A DNA stretch of 64,000 nt from Terribium retamae (GCF_022347545.1 NZ_JAKREW010000007.1:62001-126000), one strand, 5' to 3'; positions 1 through 9,023 are shown, numbered from the stretch's first letter. Made by a program: numbers and translations. Notes: generated from the letters alone by a model not told the origin.

Positions 1-16
1 AATGGAGGAATCGACC

Positions 17-517
17 ATGAGCCTGGAATTGCGCACACCGAATGAGGCGAAGGATCGAAGGCTGGAGCCGAGACCGGAACTTTCCGACCAGGTGGTTCTC
101 CCTGGTGGCCAAGCACTCTTTTTGAGCGAAAGCATTGAAGGACTGGATGAAGGCTCGCATTTTCTCGACGCTTTGAAGCCGGAAGAATTGGAAAGCCTCA
201 ACAGTCATGGCCGGCATCTCGCCTTCTCGGCCGGTGACGCGATCTTCACCCAGGGCGACCGGCACGATGGCATTTTCATAATCACAAGCGGCCAGGTTCG
301 GGTCTTCTACACCGCTCCCTCGGGGCGAGAAATCACACTCGCCTATTGGACGGCCGGCCATTTTATCGGCGGTCCTGAAATGACCGGTGGCGGCGCTCAT
401 ATCTGGTCCGGCGAAGCGCTGAGCGACTGTGAGATCCTGTTCCTGCCAGCCTCCGTGCTCAAGAGGCTCGTGGTGGGACTTCCGGGCTTCGCTCTCTGTC
501 TTGTGCAGGGGCTGCAG
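17..517 (+). pseudogene. Truncated Crp/Fnr-family regulator (cNMP-binding domain only)
   Basis: The start is the ATG at 17, preceded by GGAGGA at a 7-base spacing; an in-frame ATG at 2 lacks such a site. Residues about 45-160 form a cyclic-nucleotide-binding-like beta roll ([12 protein letters not shown], then [17 protein letters not shown]). Family members continue with a helical linker and a C-terminal winged helix for DNA binding. Here similarity stops after LCLVQGL, near base 515. The frame then runs to a stop at 650-652 through sequence that reads as the 5' end of panB on the other strand. The DNA-binding domain is therefore missing and the product should not work as a transcription factor. 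The domain assignment is well supported; the exact breakpoint is estimated within a few bases. Confidence 0.75.
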
Positions 518-679
518 GACCATGCCAACGCTGTCGCCCACAAGAACTATATCGCAGTGAGGATCGACCAACCTGGCCATTGGAGTGGTATAGGCGGTGA
601 GGCAGACAAGCGGCACGCCGCCCTTGCGAAGCCGAATGTCCGGTGGCGTTAACGCTTTGCTCTTGCCCACAGCGCTCAT
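518..679 (-). pseudogene. panB: panB 5' fragment (ketopantoate hydroxymethyltransferase)
   Basis: Reading leftward from the ATG at 679 gives about 54 codons that match the N-terminus of Pan[26 protein letters not shown], then [11 protein letters not shown], which carries the conserved metal-binding Asp of the family. A strong ribosome site (GAGGAGG) lies 6 bases before the start. Similarity ends at about 518, where the sequence becomes the truncated Crp-like gene in the opposite direction. About four fifths of PanB is absent. PanB makes ketopantoate for pantothenate and CoA synthesis, so a working copy must exist elsewhere if the cell is prototrophic. Recognition is from memory of the family N-terminus. 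Confidence 0.75.
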
Positions 680-788
680 CGAGCCTCCTCGTTGTGGCCA
701 GGGCCACGAATTGGCACATGGCGTATGGTCAGGGGCAGTCTCGCGCGGGAGACCAACCGACGGTCAGGGATCGCTGAGGAACAGTCCG

Positions 789-1565
789 CTAGAACTTGAG
801 CTCGTCGTTGGACACGGTTGATACAATCCGCTGCAGCCTGTACATGTGCTCGGCCATCGCGATCGCGTTGTCTCGATCCAGGTCCTCCGTTCGCTGGAAG
901 GACTCCATCTCGATGCGAATTGCTGACTGCGGGTGGGCCGCGATCTGGCCAGCGATCCTTTCGGCCGCCTCGAAGACGGCAGCGTCTGGAACGACTTGGT
1001 TTACCAAGTGAATCCGAAGTGCCTCGGCAGCGTCGATCGGCTCGCCTGTAAGCAACATCTGCAACGCAACGGCCCGCGGGATGTGCCGATGGATAAGCGT
1101 GAGGCCACCCCCGCCTCCCATCCCGTACTTGATCTCGGGGAGGCCGAAACGAGCGCCCTCCCCGGCAATCCGGATATCCGTCAGATGGAGCAAGTACATC
1201 ATGCCCCTGCCCAAGCACCACCCGCTGACGGCGGCGACTATCGGCTTGAAGCGCCTCATGGACATGACCTCGCGGTCATGCCCAGGGAAGCCGGGTTCGC
1301 GGATATCCGCATCCAGCGGATAGAAGTGCCGTGTCAGCTTTTCCGACGGGTCCAGCTGACGCTGCTTGAACTTAAGGTCGTCTCCGGCGGAAAAGGCACG
1401 CTCGCCGGCACCTCGAAGTATGCCTACCTTAACCGCCGGATCGGCCTCGAAAGCCTTCAAGGCGTCGTGGAGTTCGCGATGCATCGGAGGGTCAATCGCG
1501 TTGACCTTGCCGTTCTCGATCGTGAACGTAGCGACTGCTCCCGCCACTTCGTAACTTATCGGCAT
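789..1565 (-). CDS. Enoyl-CoA hydratase/isomerase family protein
   Basis: A 258-residue crotonase-fold protein. The first oxyanion-hole element is FSAGDDL (about residues 58-64) and the second is GWCLGRG (about 115-121). PEIKYGMGGGGG (about 143-154) is where family catalytic acids usually lie. AGGAGG stands 5 bases before the ATG at 1565. It follows the crotonase gene ending at 1587 by 21 bases on the same strand, so the two probably form one unit. The fold predicts hydration, isomerisation or hydrolysis of an enoyl-CoA. Substrate is unknown. The context of CoA ligases and betaine-type genes suggests an intermediate of the local catabolic pathway. Confidence 0.85.
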   Translation of the reverse strand: MPISYEVAGAVATFTIENGKVNAIDPPMHRELHDALKAFEADPAVKVGILRGAGERAFSAGDDLKFKQRQLDPSEKLTRHFYPLDADIREPGFPGHDREVMSMRRFKPIVAAVSGWCLGRGMMYLLHLTDIRIAGEGARFGLPEIKYGMGGGGGLTLIHRHIPRAVALQMLLTGEPIDAAEALRIHLVNQVVPDAAVFEAAERIAGQIAAHPQSAIRIEMESFQRTEDLDRDNAIAMAEHMYRLQRIVSTVSNDELKF

Positions 1566-1586
1566 GCGAACCTCCTGCCTAGATTA

Positions 1587-2393
1587 TTAGAGCGGGACGC
1601 CCTTCGGGAACACCGGGGCGCGCTTCTCTTGGAAAGACTTGACGCCCTCCGCGACTTCCGGCCCGTTGAATCCCATGTACTCCAGGGCAAGGGACGTGTC
1701 GAAGATCGGCCCTGCCTGGCGCAACCAGTTGTTCAGAGAGTACTTAGTCCAACGGATCGCCGACTGCGCGCCGTCGGCGAGCCTGACCGCCACATCCAGG
1801 GCGGTAGCGTCCAGTTCCTCGTCCTCGGTCACCATCGAAAGCAGGCCGATCCGCTCAGCCTCGGCACCCTCAAGCTTGTCGCAGGTAAGCAGATAGTACT
1901 TGGCCTTGGCCATGCCGCAGAGGAGGGGCCAGATGATGGTGGCGTGATCGCCAGCGGCAACCCCAAGACGCGTGTGGCCGTCCACAAGTTTGCAGTTGCG
2001 CGTGGCGATCGAAACGTCAGCCAGCATGCCTACCACCATGCCGGCGCCGACAGCAGCGCCGCGCATGGCGCTGACGACCGGTTTGCTGCAGTTGACGATG
2101 TTGTAGACGAGGTCACGGGCTTCCTTCCAGCTGCGCGCACGCGCTTCGAAGGATCCCATCACTTCCTCGACCGCCGTGAAATCACCGCCAGCGGAAAACA
2201 CCTTGCCGGCTCCGGTGATGAGCACCACGTGCACCGAGGGATCCTCGTCCGCGTCCCGCCAGATCGTGACGAGTTCCTTTGCCATCACTTCATCGACGGT
2301 GTTCATTTTTCCGTTCGTGAGCGTGACCCGCAGAACATTTTCGTGGGGTCGGTCGCAAACGAGACGGGAGTAGCGGCTAAAACGATCGGTCAC
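1587..2393 (-). CDS. Enoyl-CoA hydratase/isomerase family protein
   Basis: A crotonase-fold protein of 268 residues from the chosen GTG at 2393, which has GGAG 7 bases upstream. The frame is open to 2522, but the extra 43 residues do not look crotonase-like, so the longer start is disfavoured. The oxyanion elements are VFSAGGDF (about 64-71) and RGAAVGAGM (about 114-122). Where many hydratases carry the second catalytic Glu, this protein has LGVAAGDHA, so simple hydratase chemistry is not assured. It is first in a leftward pair with the crotonase at 789-1565 and is divergent from the thioesterase operon at 2604. Confidence 0.82.
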   Translation of the reverse strand: MTDRFSRYSRLVCDRPHENVLRVTLTNGKMNTVDEVMAKELVTIWRDADEDPSVHVVLITGAGKVFSAGGDFTAVEEVMGSFEARARSWKEARDLVYNIVNCSKPVVSAMRGAAVGAGMVVGMLADVSIATRNCKLVDGHTRLGVAAGDHATIIWPLLCGMAKAKYYLLTCDKLEGAEAERIGLLSMVTEDEELDATALDVAVRLADGAQSAIRWTKYSLNNWLRQAGPIFDTSLALEYMGFNGPEVAEGVKSFQEKRAPVFPKGVPL

Positions 2394-2603
2394 TCTATCA
2401 CTCCATGTGTGTGTAGCTCCCGCCAGCTTTCCCAAATCGACCGTGAATGTTCCAATACCATTTTGATTATTTGTCGGCTGGGTAGCGTTATGACCGCCGC
2501 CCACCCATAACGGAGCGGCCAACGTCCAATTCCCAAATGCAATTGGCCGTCACCAGCCTCGGTCGCCATGGTGGGCAGCCAAATGCAGATGGGAGGCGCA
2601 AGT
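2394..2603. promoter_or_regulatory. Divergent promoter region with two inverted repeats
   Basis: This gap separates the leftward crotonase pair from the rightward thioesterase-ligase-crotonase operon. It holds CGTTATG (2486-2492) and its exact complement CATAACG (2506-2512), 13 bases apart, and CCAATT (2526-2531) with AATTGG (2541-2546), 9 bases apart. Paired repeats in a divergent promoter suit operator sites for a dimeric regulator, perhaps the LysR protein at 19240. No clear -35/-10 pair was assigned. Confidence 0.4.
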
Positions 2604-3089
2604 ATGCCGAATACGGCGGTGATCCATACAACCGAGATTGATCCGGCACTGGTCGATTACAATGGTCACCTTACCGAATGGGCGTACTATCGCATCTTCT
2701 CAGACGCGCTGACCAAGCTGTTTGGAGATATTGGCGTCGGTAAGGAGCATCGCAGCAGAACTGGCGGCACCATGTATTCGCTCGAGAGCCACGGCATCTT
2801 CATCAAGGAGGTTCGGCCCCCGGCAACCCTCGAGGTAAGCTGCCGCGTGCTGGACTTCGACCCGAAGCGAACGCACCTCGTCCTGGACCTCCATCACGGC
2901 GAGAACCATCTTGCTTCCTACGAGAACGTGTCCCTCTACGTTCGCCAAAGCCCGGTTGGGGTGCCCAGGGCCTCAAGCATGCCAGACGAGACAATCGCCT
3001 GGCTGAATGCGCAAAGGGAAATCTCGGACAACTCCAAATGGCCTCCATTCGCTGGGCGCGGTCTCTCGCTTCGTCGGAAAGCGAAATGA
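2604..3089 (+). CDS. Hotdog-fold thioesterase, betainyl-CoA thioesterase-like
   Basis: A 161-residue single hotdog domain. The start is the ATG at 2604, with GGGAGG 7 bases upstream; an in-frame ATG at 2568 adds 12 residues without a good site. The segment VDYNGHLTEWAYYRIFSDA (about residues 18-36) holds the D-x-N-G-H signature of 4-hydroxybenzoyl-CoA-type thioesterases. It resembles the domain that hydrolyses betainyl-CoA next to or fused with L-carnitine dehydrogenase in rhizobia and pseudomonads. It should release an acid from a CoA thioester in the cytoplasm. The stop overlaps the next gene's start (ATGA), suggesting translational coupling. The exact substrate is inferred. Confidence 0.75.
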   Translation: MPNTAVIHTTEIDPALVDYNGHLTEWAYYRIFSDALTKLFGDIGVGKEHRSRTGGTMYSLESHGIFIKEVRPPATLEVSCRVLDFDPKRTHLVLDLHHGENHLASYENVSLYVRQSPVGVPRASSMPDETIAWLNAQREISDNSKWPPFAGRGLSLRRKAK

Positions 3090-4756
3090 GTTCTGGGCCT
3101 CGCTATCCCGTTCCGGGCGTAAACTACCGGAGTTCAACGGAGGCTCAGAACTGGCTAGCGCTCGGCGCGTGGACAAATCGGCTGGCAGGCGATCTTCCGC
3201 GTGACGCAGCCCGGCAGTGGGCTAGCCGAGATGCGATCGTGTCGGAAGCGCGGTCGCTGTCGTTTGCCGAGTTCGACGATCTGACTGAAAGGCTGGGAGC
3301 AGGTTTGCTGCTGGCGGGTCTCCGCCCTTCCGAGCGAGTGCTCTTCCAGATGGGCACCTGCATCGCGACCGCCGTTTGCCTCTTCGCGTGCTTCAAGGCG
3401 GGCCTCATCCCGGTTTGCTCGATCCCGCAATTCCGTCGACGCGAAATGGAGCAACTGATCGACGCCACAGGCGCCGCTGCCCATTTCGTCCAGACGGACG
3501 CCAGCCGTAGCGCGGATCTCGCAGCGTTCAGCAGGGAATTGGCGCGGGACCATCCCCAACTTCGCCTTACGCTGGCGGGCCAGGGGGATCTTGCCGGCTC
3601 GGAATCAATGGAGGCGCTGATCGCTGGCGTCACATCCAGTCAAGCGCGGCAGGTGCTTTTGGACGTCGATATCGACCCCGAAGACCTGATGAAATTCCAG
3701 CTTTCCGGCGGCTCGACAGGCGCGCCAAAAATCATACCTCGTTTCCACGGAGAGTACCTTCAACACAGCCTCGATTGGGCCAAGCAATTCGGAAAGTCGA
3801 AGGATTCCGTCTGCCTCTGGTCCTTGCCGCTCATTCACAACGGCGGGCAGATTTGGGCACTCTTCCCGACGTTCCTCCTCGGCTGCAAGCTGGTCTTGTG
3901 CGAGAACGACATAGACGCGGTGTTCGACGCCATCCACAGGCACGGCATAACCCACGGCCTCAGCATCGGACCTATCGCCCCTCAAATCCTCGCCCACAAG
4001 AACATCCCTAAAGACAAACTCAAGTCGCTGCGAATATTCGGGTGCATGAACAGGGCCGGCGCGCTTGAGGACGCCCTGGGCGTTCCGTGCGCCAATGTCT
4101 ACGGCATCACGGAAGGGTTCGTTGCTGTAGCGCCTCCATCCTCGGACCCCCACTGGCGTCACGAAACCAACGGAATGCCGGCTTCTCCGCACAACGAGCT
4201 TTCGGTTTTGCAGCCCGACAGCGAGGAGCCGGTTGAGAGCGGAGGTGTCGGGGAACTCTGTTTCCGGGGTCCGTCAAGCCTGGTTGGATATTTCAACGAT
4301 CAGGCTGCCTCCGCTGCCGCCTATACGAGCACAGGACTTTTCCGGACCGGCGATCTCGTGCGCACAGAACAAAGGGGCCAGCAAGACTGGATCGTCTTCA
4401 TGGGACGGGCCAAGGACAATATCGATCGTGGCGGAGAGAAGTTCGGCGTCGAGGACATCGAAGTGCTGCTCGGAACCCACCCGAGCATTGCAGATGGCAA
4501 GGTCGTCGCCATGCCGGACCCTGTGATGGGCGAGCGCGCCTGTGCCTTCCTGGTGATGCGTCCGGGCCACTCTACGCCCGGCGTGGAGGAGTTGGGGGAA
4601 TTCTTGCGATCCAGCGGGCTAGCCCGCTTCAAGTGGCCAGAGCGAATCGAGGTGATCAACGCGATGCCAACCACTGGCGTCGGGAAGCTTGATCGAAACA
4701 GGCTTCGACAGTTGGCTCGGGATTTAGTTCAGCAGGAAAAAATGGCGGCGGATTGA
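3086..4756 (+). CDS. AMP-forming acyl/aryl-CoA ligase (EntE-like class)
   Basis: A 556-residue adenylating enzyme starting at the ATG at 3086, which overlaps the thioesterase stop by four bases. The phosphate-binding loop reads LSGGSTGAPKIIPRFH (about residues 207-222), very like the EntE/DhbE group that activates aromatic acids, and MGRAKDNIDRGGEKFGVEDIE-type sequence marks the C-terminal hinge. The catalytic lysine lies in TTGVGKLDRNRL near the C-terminus. It should form an acyl-AMP and then a CoA thioester. It is flanked by a thioesterase and a crotonase in one operon. An aryl or heterocyclic acid substrate is plausible but unproven. Confidence 0.82.
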   Translation: MSSGPRYPVPGVNYRSSTEAQNWLALGAWTNRLAGDLPRDAARQWASRDAIVSEARSLSFAEFDDLTERLGAGLLLAGLRPSERVLFQMGTCIATAVCLFACFKAGLIPVCSIPQFRRREMEQLIDATGAAAHFVQTDASRSADLAAFSRELARDHPQLRLTLAGQGDLAGSESMEALIAGVTSSQARQVLLDVDIDPEDLMKFQLSGGSTGAPKIIPRFHGEYLQHSLDWAKQFGKSKDSVCLWSLPLIHNGGQIWALFPTFLLGCKLVLCENDIDAVFDAIHRHGITHGLSIGPIAPQILAHKNIPKDKLKSLRIFGCMNRAGALEDALGVPCANVYGITEGFVAVAPPSSDPHWRHETNGMPASPHNELSVLQPDSEEPVESGGVGELCFRGPSSLVGYFNDQAASAAAYTSTGLFRTGDLVRTEQRGQQDWIVFMGRAKDNIDRGGEKFGVEDIEVLLGTHPSIADGKVVAMPDPVMGERACAFLVMRPGHSTPGVEELGEFLRSSGLARFKWPERIEVINAMPTTGVGKLDRNRLRQLARDLVQQEKMAAD

Positions 4757-4767
4757 AAGGGATCAAA

Positions 4768-5517
4768 GTGCCGATAGCGCTCGAATTGAAAGACAGAATG
4801 GCCGTCATCACGATCGACAGGCAGGAACGCCGAAACGCGCTGGACAACGAGGCTCTGGAAAATCTCATCCGGACGTTTGACGAGCTCCGCCTGCGCGAGG
4901 TGTCGGTAGTGGTGCTCACAGGAGCGGGAGAGAAGGCCTTCTCTGCTGGCTCCGACCTCAAGGCGGTCGCCAGCTACAGCAAGCTCGAAGCAGCCTACCA
5001 CTCGCATTTGTTTCAGAAGTGCGCGCAGACCATCGACGAATTCCCGGCCGCGACAATTGCAGCCATTGAGGGGTACTGCCTAGGAGGCGGCCTCGAAATA
5101 GCGCTCGCATGCGACTACCGGATCTCCAGCAGCAGCTCAATCTTCGGCTTTCCGGAAATCCTGCTCAACGCCATCCCGTCCGGCGGCGGGACGATCCGGG
5201 CCCCTCGTGCTATGGGGCTGGCACGCGCCAGGGAACTGCTGATGTTCGGCAACAAGATCGACGCCCACCAGGCCTATGACAGGCACATGGTGAGCACGCT
5301 GGTGGAACCGGGAACAGCGGCTTCGAAAGCAATCGAGTTTGGCGGCGACTACGCGGCCAAAGTTGATCCCTACGTGGTCGGCCTTCTCAAGCGGGCGCTC
5401 ATGGCCGGCGCTGACAACGGGGTCGGCAGCGGTCAGATTGTGGCTCTGCTTGCGGACATGGCGGCGACCCAAACAGATGCATTCAGCTCTGGGATCAAGG
5501 ATTTCAAGAAGCAGTAG
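4768..5517 (+). CDS. Enoyl-CoA hydratase/isomerase family protein
   Basis: A 249-residue crotonase from a GTG at 4768 with AAGGGA five bases before it; a TTG at 4753 overlapping the previous stop is the alternative start. Both oxyanion elements are present: AFSAGSDL (about 58-65) and GYCLGGGLE (about 103-111). FPEILLNAIPSGGG carries the first family Glu. The second catalytic Glu position of true hydratases is not obvious. It is the third gene of the rightward operon from 2604 and ends before a strong hairpin. The reaction is probably on the CoA thioester made by the preceding ligase. Confidence 0.83.
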   Translation: MPIALELKDRMAVITIDRQERRNALDNEALENLIRTFDELRLREVSVVVLTGAGEKAFSAGSDLKAVASYSKLEAAYHSHLFQKCAQTIDEFPAATIAAIEGYCLGGGLEIALACDYRISSSSSIFGFPEILLNAIPSGGGTIRAPRAMGLARARELLMFGNKIDAHQAYDRHMVSTLVEPGTAASKAIEFGGDYAAKVDPYVVGLLKRALMAGADNGVGSGQIVALLADMAATQTDAFSSGIKDFKKQ

Positions 5518-5549
5518 ATTTTCGCAGTTCCGGGCAGCATAAAACGGCC

Positions 5550-5578
5550 GGACCACGAGACGCAGGGTCTTGTGGTCC
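5550..5578. terminator. Hairpin between convergent genes
   Basis: GGACCACGAGAC (5550-5561) pairs with GTCTTGTGGTCC (5567-5578), with one G-U pair and a 5-base loop. It lies between the convergent crotonase and acyl-CoA dehydrogenase genes and probably ends transcription from both sides, although no long T-run follows. Confidence 0.6.
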
Positions 5579-5590
5579 CGCCTGCCCGAT

Positions 5591-6707
5591 CTAAGCCCGG
5601 GAGCTTCCGCCCAACATATGCTTGGCTATGATGAGCCGCTGGACCTGGTTGGTCCCCTCATAAATCTGGGTGATCTTTGCGTCGCGCATCATGCGCTCCA
5701 CCGGGGACCCCTCCATGTATCCATAGCCGCCGTGCAATTGGACTGCGTCGGTGGTCACCGCCATGGCTGTATCGCTGCAGAGCAGCTTCGCCATGGATGA
5801 GAAGGCGCGCGCGCGTTCGCGATCCATATGTACCATTCCGGCGGCTTGATAGAGAAGAGCCCGTGAGGATTCCACCTTCACGGTCAGGTCGGCGATCATG
5901 CCCCTCACGAGCTGGAAGTTGGCTATCGGGCGCCCGAACTGGTTGCGTTCCTTGGTGTAGCTGACCGCCTCGTCCAAAGCGCCCTGGGCTATTCCCAACG
6001 CCTGGACTGCCACGTGGCATCGCGATTCCACCAAGGACGCGCTGGCAATCTCCAGTCCCTTGGCCGGGTCGCCGAGTGCTCGCCATTCGGGGATCAGACA
6101 TTCCTCCAGATAGACGTCGCAAGTCGGGCTCCCGCGCATGCCCATCTTCGATTCCGGTTTCCCGAACGTGATCCCCTTGTCATGGCGGTTCACCAGGAAG
6201 ACCCCGAAGGAATCGCCCTCCGTGCGGGCGAGGACGAGGTACCAGTCGGACCAACCAGCGTTGGTGATGAAACGCTTCGTGCCATCGAGCCGCCACTGAC
6301 TGCCGTGCCTCGAAGCCCTCGTCCTGGCGCCCGACAGGTCCGAGCCCCCTTGCGGCTCGGTATAGCACCACGAGCCCAGTGCGCTGCCCCGCGCGACTTC
6401 CTCGGCCGCGGCCAGGTGCTCGTCCCTGCCAAAAGCGATGAGCGAATCCGCGAAGGACCAGCAAGTCATCAGAGTAAGGCCTGTGGTCGCGCAAACACGC
6501 GAGAGCTCTTCAATCGCGATGCACTGGGTTAGCAGATCGCCGCCTTGCCCGCCGATCCGCGCGGGCGCCGCAAGCCCGGTGATGCCTTCGCGGCGTAGCG
6601 CCTCGTACGACTTCACTGGTCCGATCGACCTCCGTCGCATGCGGCAGGATTTGCTCGATGCTGAAGCGCCGCATCATGTCACGGAATTGATCGTGTTCGG
6701 AATCCAT
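5591..6707 (-). pseudogene. Acyl-CoA dehydrogenase, frameshifted near the N-terminus
   Basis: From the ATG at 6707 (or GTG at 6716) the frame encodes an acyl-CoA dehydrogenase N-terminus (FRDMMRRFSIEQILPHATEVDRTSE). The rest of the protein, from KSYEALRREGITGLAAP onward, lies in another frame that is open from about 6640 to 5591. The shift is close to 6609-6612 and would be repaired by two added bases or one removed. The main part holds the FAD/acyl-CoA segments (CYTEPQGGSDLS; RFITNAGWSDWY) and the catalytic Glu in QIYEGTNQ near the C-terminus. The intact enzyme would oxidise acyl-CoA to enoyl-CoA with an electron-transfer flavoprotein, as CaiA-type enzymes do on betaine thioesters. Either the gene is inactive or the read has an indel error. 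Confidence 0.75.
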
Positions 6708-6923
6708 GGTCGCCACTCTTTCGGTACGTTCCTGCCCAGCGACCTAGCTATCGCACTGAAACTGGACGCTACCGCCTCGCGTTCGATCAACACCAATCGT
6801 TTGAGGTTTGCCTGGAGCGGCCCAGAAACTATGACAGCTAACTTGTCGGATGCGCTATGTCAGGGCTCTGCGCAGCCGCAATGACGGTTGCAGCTTATCG
6901 CTGTGCAATTCGAGGATCCGACT

Positions 6924-7685
6924 ATGAGGCTTGCAAACCGGACAGCGCTGGTAACTGGTGCTGGAGGCCCGATGGGGTCTGCGATCGCAAAGAGATTTGC
7001 GGAAGAAGGCGCCTCCTTGGTGCTGACGGACATTTCGGCCGGCCGGCTCGGCCAAGCGGTGGCGGAAGTCGAGGCGTGCCTTGCCCCCAATGCCAAGATC
7101 TATAGTCAGCGGGCGAGCGTCCTGGTCAGAGAAGAGGCCCGTTCCGTTGTCGACGCCGGCGTCGAAGCATGTGGCCCGATTGACATCCTCATCAACGTTG
7201 TCGGCGGTATCCGTAGCCAGCACATGTTCCAGCCGTTCCTCGAGATGTCAGAGGAGAGGTGGAACGCGACCATGGATCTCAACCTCAAGGGTAACTTTCA
7301 TCTAACCCAGATCGTCGCCCCGTCGATGCTTGAACGCAAGTACGGCCGGATCGTAAACATCGCGTCCATCATTTTCGCTGGCGCTGCAGGTCAATGCGAC
7401 TATGGCGCGGCCAAGGCTGCAGTCGCCTCGATGACGCGGAGCCTGGCCTTGGAGTTCGCGCCCCACGTCAACGTCAACTGCATATCCCCCGCCACCATCA
7501 AGACCTCCGTCATCGACCGACTGACTACCGAGGAGCAGGATTTCTGGCGAAACCAGATCGTCTTGAAGCGCTTCGGAGAACGCGAGGAAATCGCCAACGC
7601 AGTGCTGTTCCTCGCGAGCGACGAATCCTCATTCATGACAGGCGAGATCATGTCCGTCGCCGGAGGCATCTGGCCGGCGCTTTGA
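6924..7685 (+). CDS. SDR-family oxidoreductase
   Basis: A 253-residue classical short-chain dehydrogenase. The chosen ATG at 6924 has GAGGA 8 bases upstream; a TTG-type start at 6888 is less likely. It shows the nucleotide motif TGAGGPMG, the NVVGG segment, a catalytic Ser in NIASIIF and YGAAK as the Y-x3-K pair. The C-terminus (FMTGEIMSVAGG) is typical of FabG-like enzymes. It likely oxidises a hydroxyacyl-CoA or alcohol with NAD(P). It is followed 13 bases later by the CaiB/AMACR gene, so the two are probably co-transcribed. Confidence 0.83.
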   Translation: MRLANRTALVTGAGGPMGSAIAKRFAEEGASLVLTDISAGRLGQAVAEVEACLAPNAKIYSQRASVLVREEARSVVDAGVEACGPIDILINVVGGIRSQHMFQPFLEMSEERWNATMDLNLKGNFHLTQIVAPSMLERKYGRIVNIASIIFAGAAGQCDYGAAKAAVASMTRSLALEFAPHVNVNCISPATIKTSVIDRLTTEEQDFWRNQIVLKRFGEREEIANAVLFLASDESSFMTGEIMSVAGGIWPAL

Positions 7686-7698
7686 TGAGGATGAGACC

Positions 7699-8793
7699 AT
7701 GTTGCAGGGCATTCGAATCGTAGAGATCGGCCAGTACATCCCGTCGCCCTATGCCGCGTTGATGCTTGCCGACCTTGGCGCGGAGGTGGTGAAGATCGAG
7801 CCACCCCGGGGGGATCCGATGAGACACATCGGGGTCGTGTCCAAAGACGGCGCTTCGGCTTCTTACGCGGCAATGAACGGGGGCAAGCGCGTCGTTCGGG
7901 TCGACCTGAAGGACAAGAATGGCCAGAAGGCCGTCCAGGACCTTGTCGAGAAGGCCGACGTGCTGATCGAGTCTATGCGCCCGGGCGTCCTGGACCGCCT
8001 TGGCTTGGGCCGGGATCTGCTACAACGGATCAATCCCCGATTGATACATTGTGCGATCTCAGGTTTTGGCCAGAACGGCCCCCTGAGGCTTCGGCCCGGC
8101 CATGACCTAAACTACATGGCCGCCGGCGGCGGCCTTGGGCTGTCGGGCACCTTGGAAAGGCCAGTCATGGCTCGGCCCCCAGTCTCCGACTATGCTTCGG
8201 CCCTCCAGGCAGCTTTGACGATCTCTGCCGCGCTCTTCCAGAGGTCGCGGACAGGGCGCGGCGCCTATATCGACATATCCATGGCCGAAGTCGTTCTGGC
8301 CTGGCAGGCGCCGCTGCTCTCGGAGGCGCTTGCCAATTCGAGTGTGCGCCGGGCCGAGGACGCCGACTCCGGCGGCCTCGCTTCATACAACATCTACCGC
8401 ACGTCTGAGGGTCGGTATGTAACCCTTGGTGCTGAAGAGCCCCATTTCTGGGAGCGATTTTGCACCGCGGTCGAGCGCCCAGAATGGATCGAACGAGGAA
8501 GCGAGCCTGCCCCGCAAATGTCACTGATCCGGGATCTTGCAGACTTGTTCGCTTCTCGGGACGCGGCACACTGGGATTCACTCTTGGCCGAAGGCGACTG
8601 CTGCTTCCAGATCGTCCTCGAGCCGAACGAGGTGCTTGCCTTCGAGCAATTCGCCGAACGGAAGATGATCCGCAGGTCAGACTGGGGCGCCGTCGATGTG
8701 CTTTACCCGGCGTGGATTGACGGGGCGCCGCCCGAGCCGAGGGAGCCGTTCGTAGAACTGCCGGAAGCTGCCCTCGGCACGATCTGGGCTTGA
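7699..8793 (+). CDS. CaiB/BaiF family protein, AMACR-like
   Basis: A 364-residue member of the family III CoA-transferase/alpha-methylacyl-CoA racemase superfamily, started at the ATG at 7699 with GAGGATG before it. The GHDLNY motif (His135, Asp136) and Asp164 in PVSDYAS match, in type and spacing, the His/Asp pair used by alpha-methylacyl-CoA racemases. CoA transferases of the family use an Asp at an equivalent site, so transfer and racemisation are both possible. It would move CoA between acids, or invert the alpha carbon of a CoA thioester. It follows the SDR gene at 6924. Confidence 0.83.
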   Translation: MLQGIRIVEIGQYIPSPYAALMLADLGAEVVKIEPPRGDPMRHIGVVSKDGASASYAAMNGGKRVVRVDLKDKNGQKAVQDLVEKADVLIESMRPGVLDRLGLGRDLLQRINPRLIHCAISGFGQNGPLRLRPGHDLNYMAAGGGLGLSGTLERPVMARPPVSDYASALQAALTISAALFQRSRTGRGAYIDISMAEVVLAWQAPLLSEALANSSVRRAEDADSGGLASYNIYRTSEGRYVTLGAEEPHFWERFCTAVERPEWIERGSEPAPQMSLIRDLADLFASRDAAHWDSLLAEGDCCFQIVLEPNEVLAFEQFAERKMIRRSDWGAVDVLYPAWIDGAPPEPREPFVELPEAALGTIWA

Positions 8794-9023
8794 TAGAAGA
8801 TGGGAAACAGCTCCAAAGGCCGAGGCCCCGTCAGCGTTGTCGATGAGCTTGCAAGCAACCTCGGCCACGACCAGCTCCTGCGGCTTCATCTGGCGCGTCG
8901 AGGCCGGCGACCCCGACTCGACCGCCTTGATCGGGTCAGCGTCGCCTTTCATCGACTTGGCTTCAGCTGCGCCAAAGCCCGATAGGCATATAGCAGCGCC
9001 GCTGGCGCTGGCGAAGCAACGCC
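8794..9023. other. Convergent gap without a recognised gene
   Basis: This 230-base gap separates the converging CaiB-type and metallo-hydrolase genes. A leftward open frame crosses it but overlaps the end of the CaiB-type gene and resembles no family I know with confidence. No strong hairpin was found. Confidence 0.4.

Noticed and set aside
933..2510. Long rightward open frame of 525 codons
   Set aside because: It lies antisense to two clear crotonase genes and reads as a low-similarity shadow of GC-rich coding DNA.
2394..2522. 43-residue N-terminal extension of the second crotonase
   Set aside because: No crotonase similarity and it would cover the divergent promoter; GTG at 2393 with GGAG is better.
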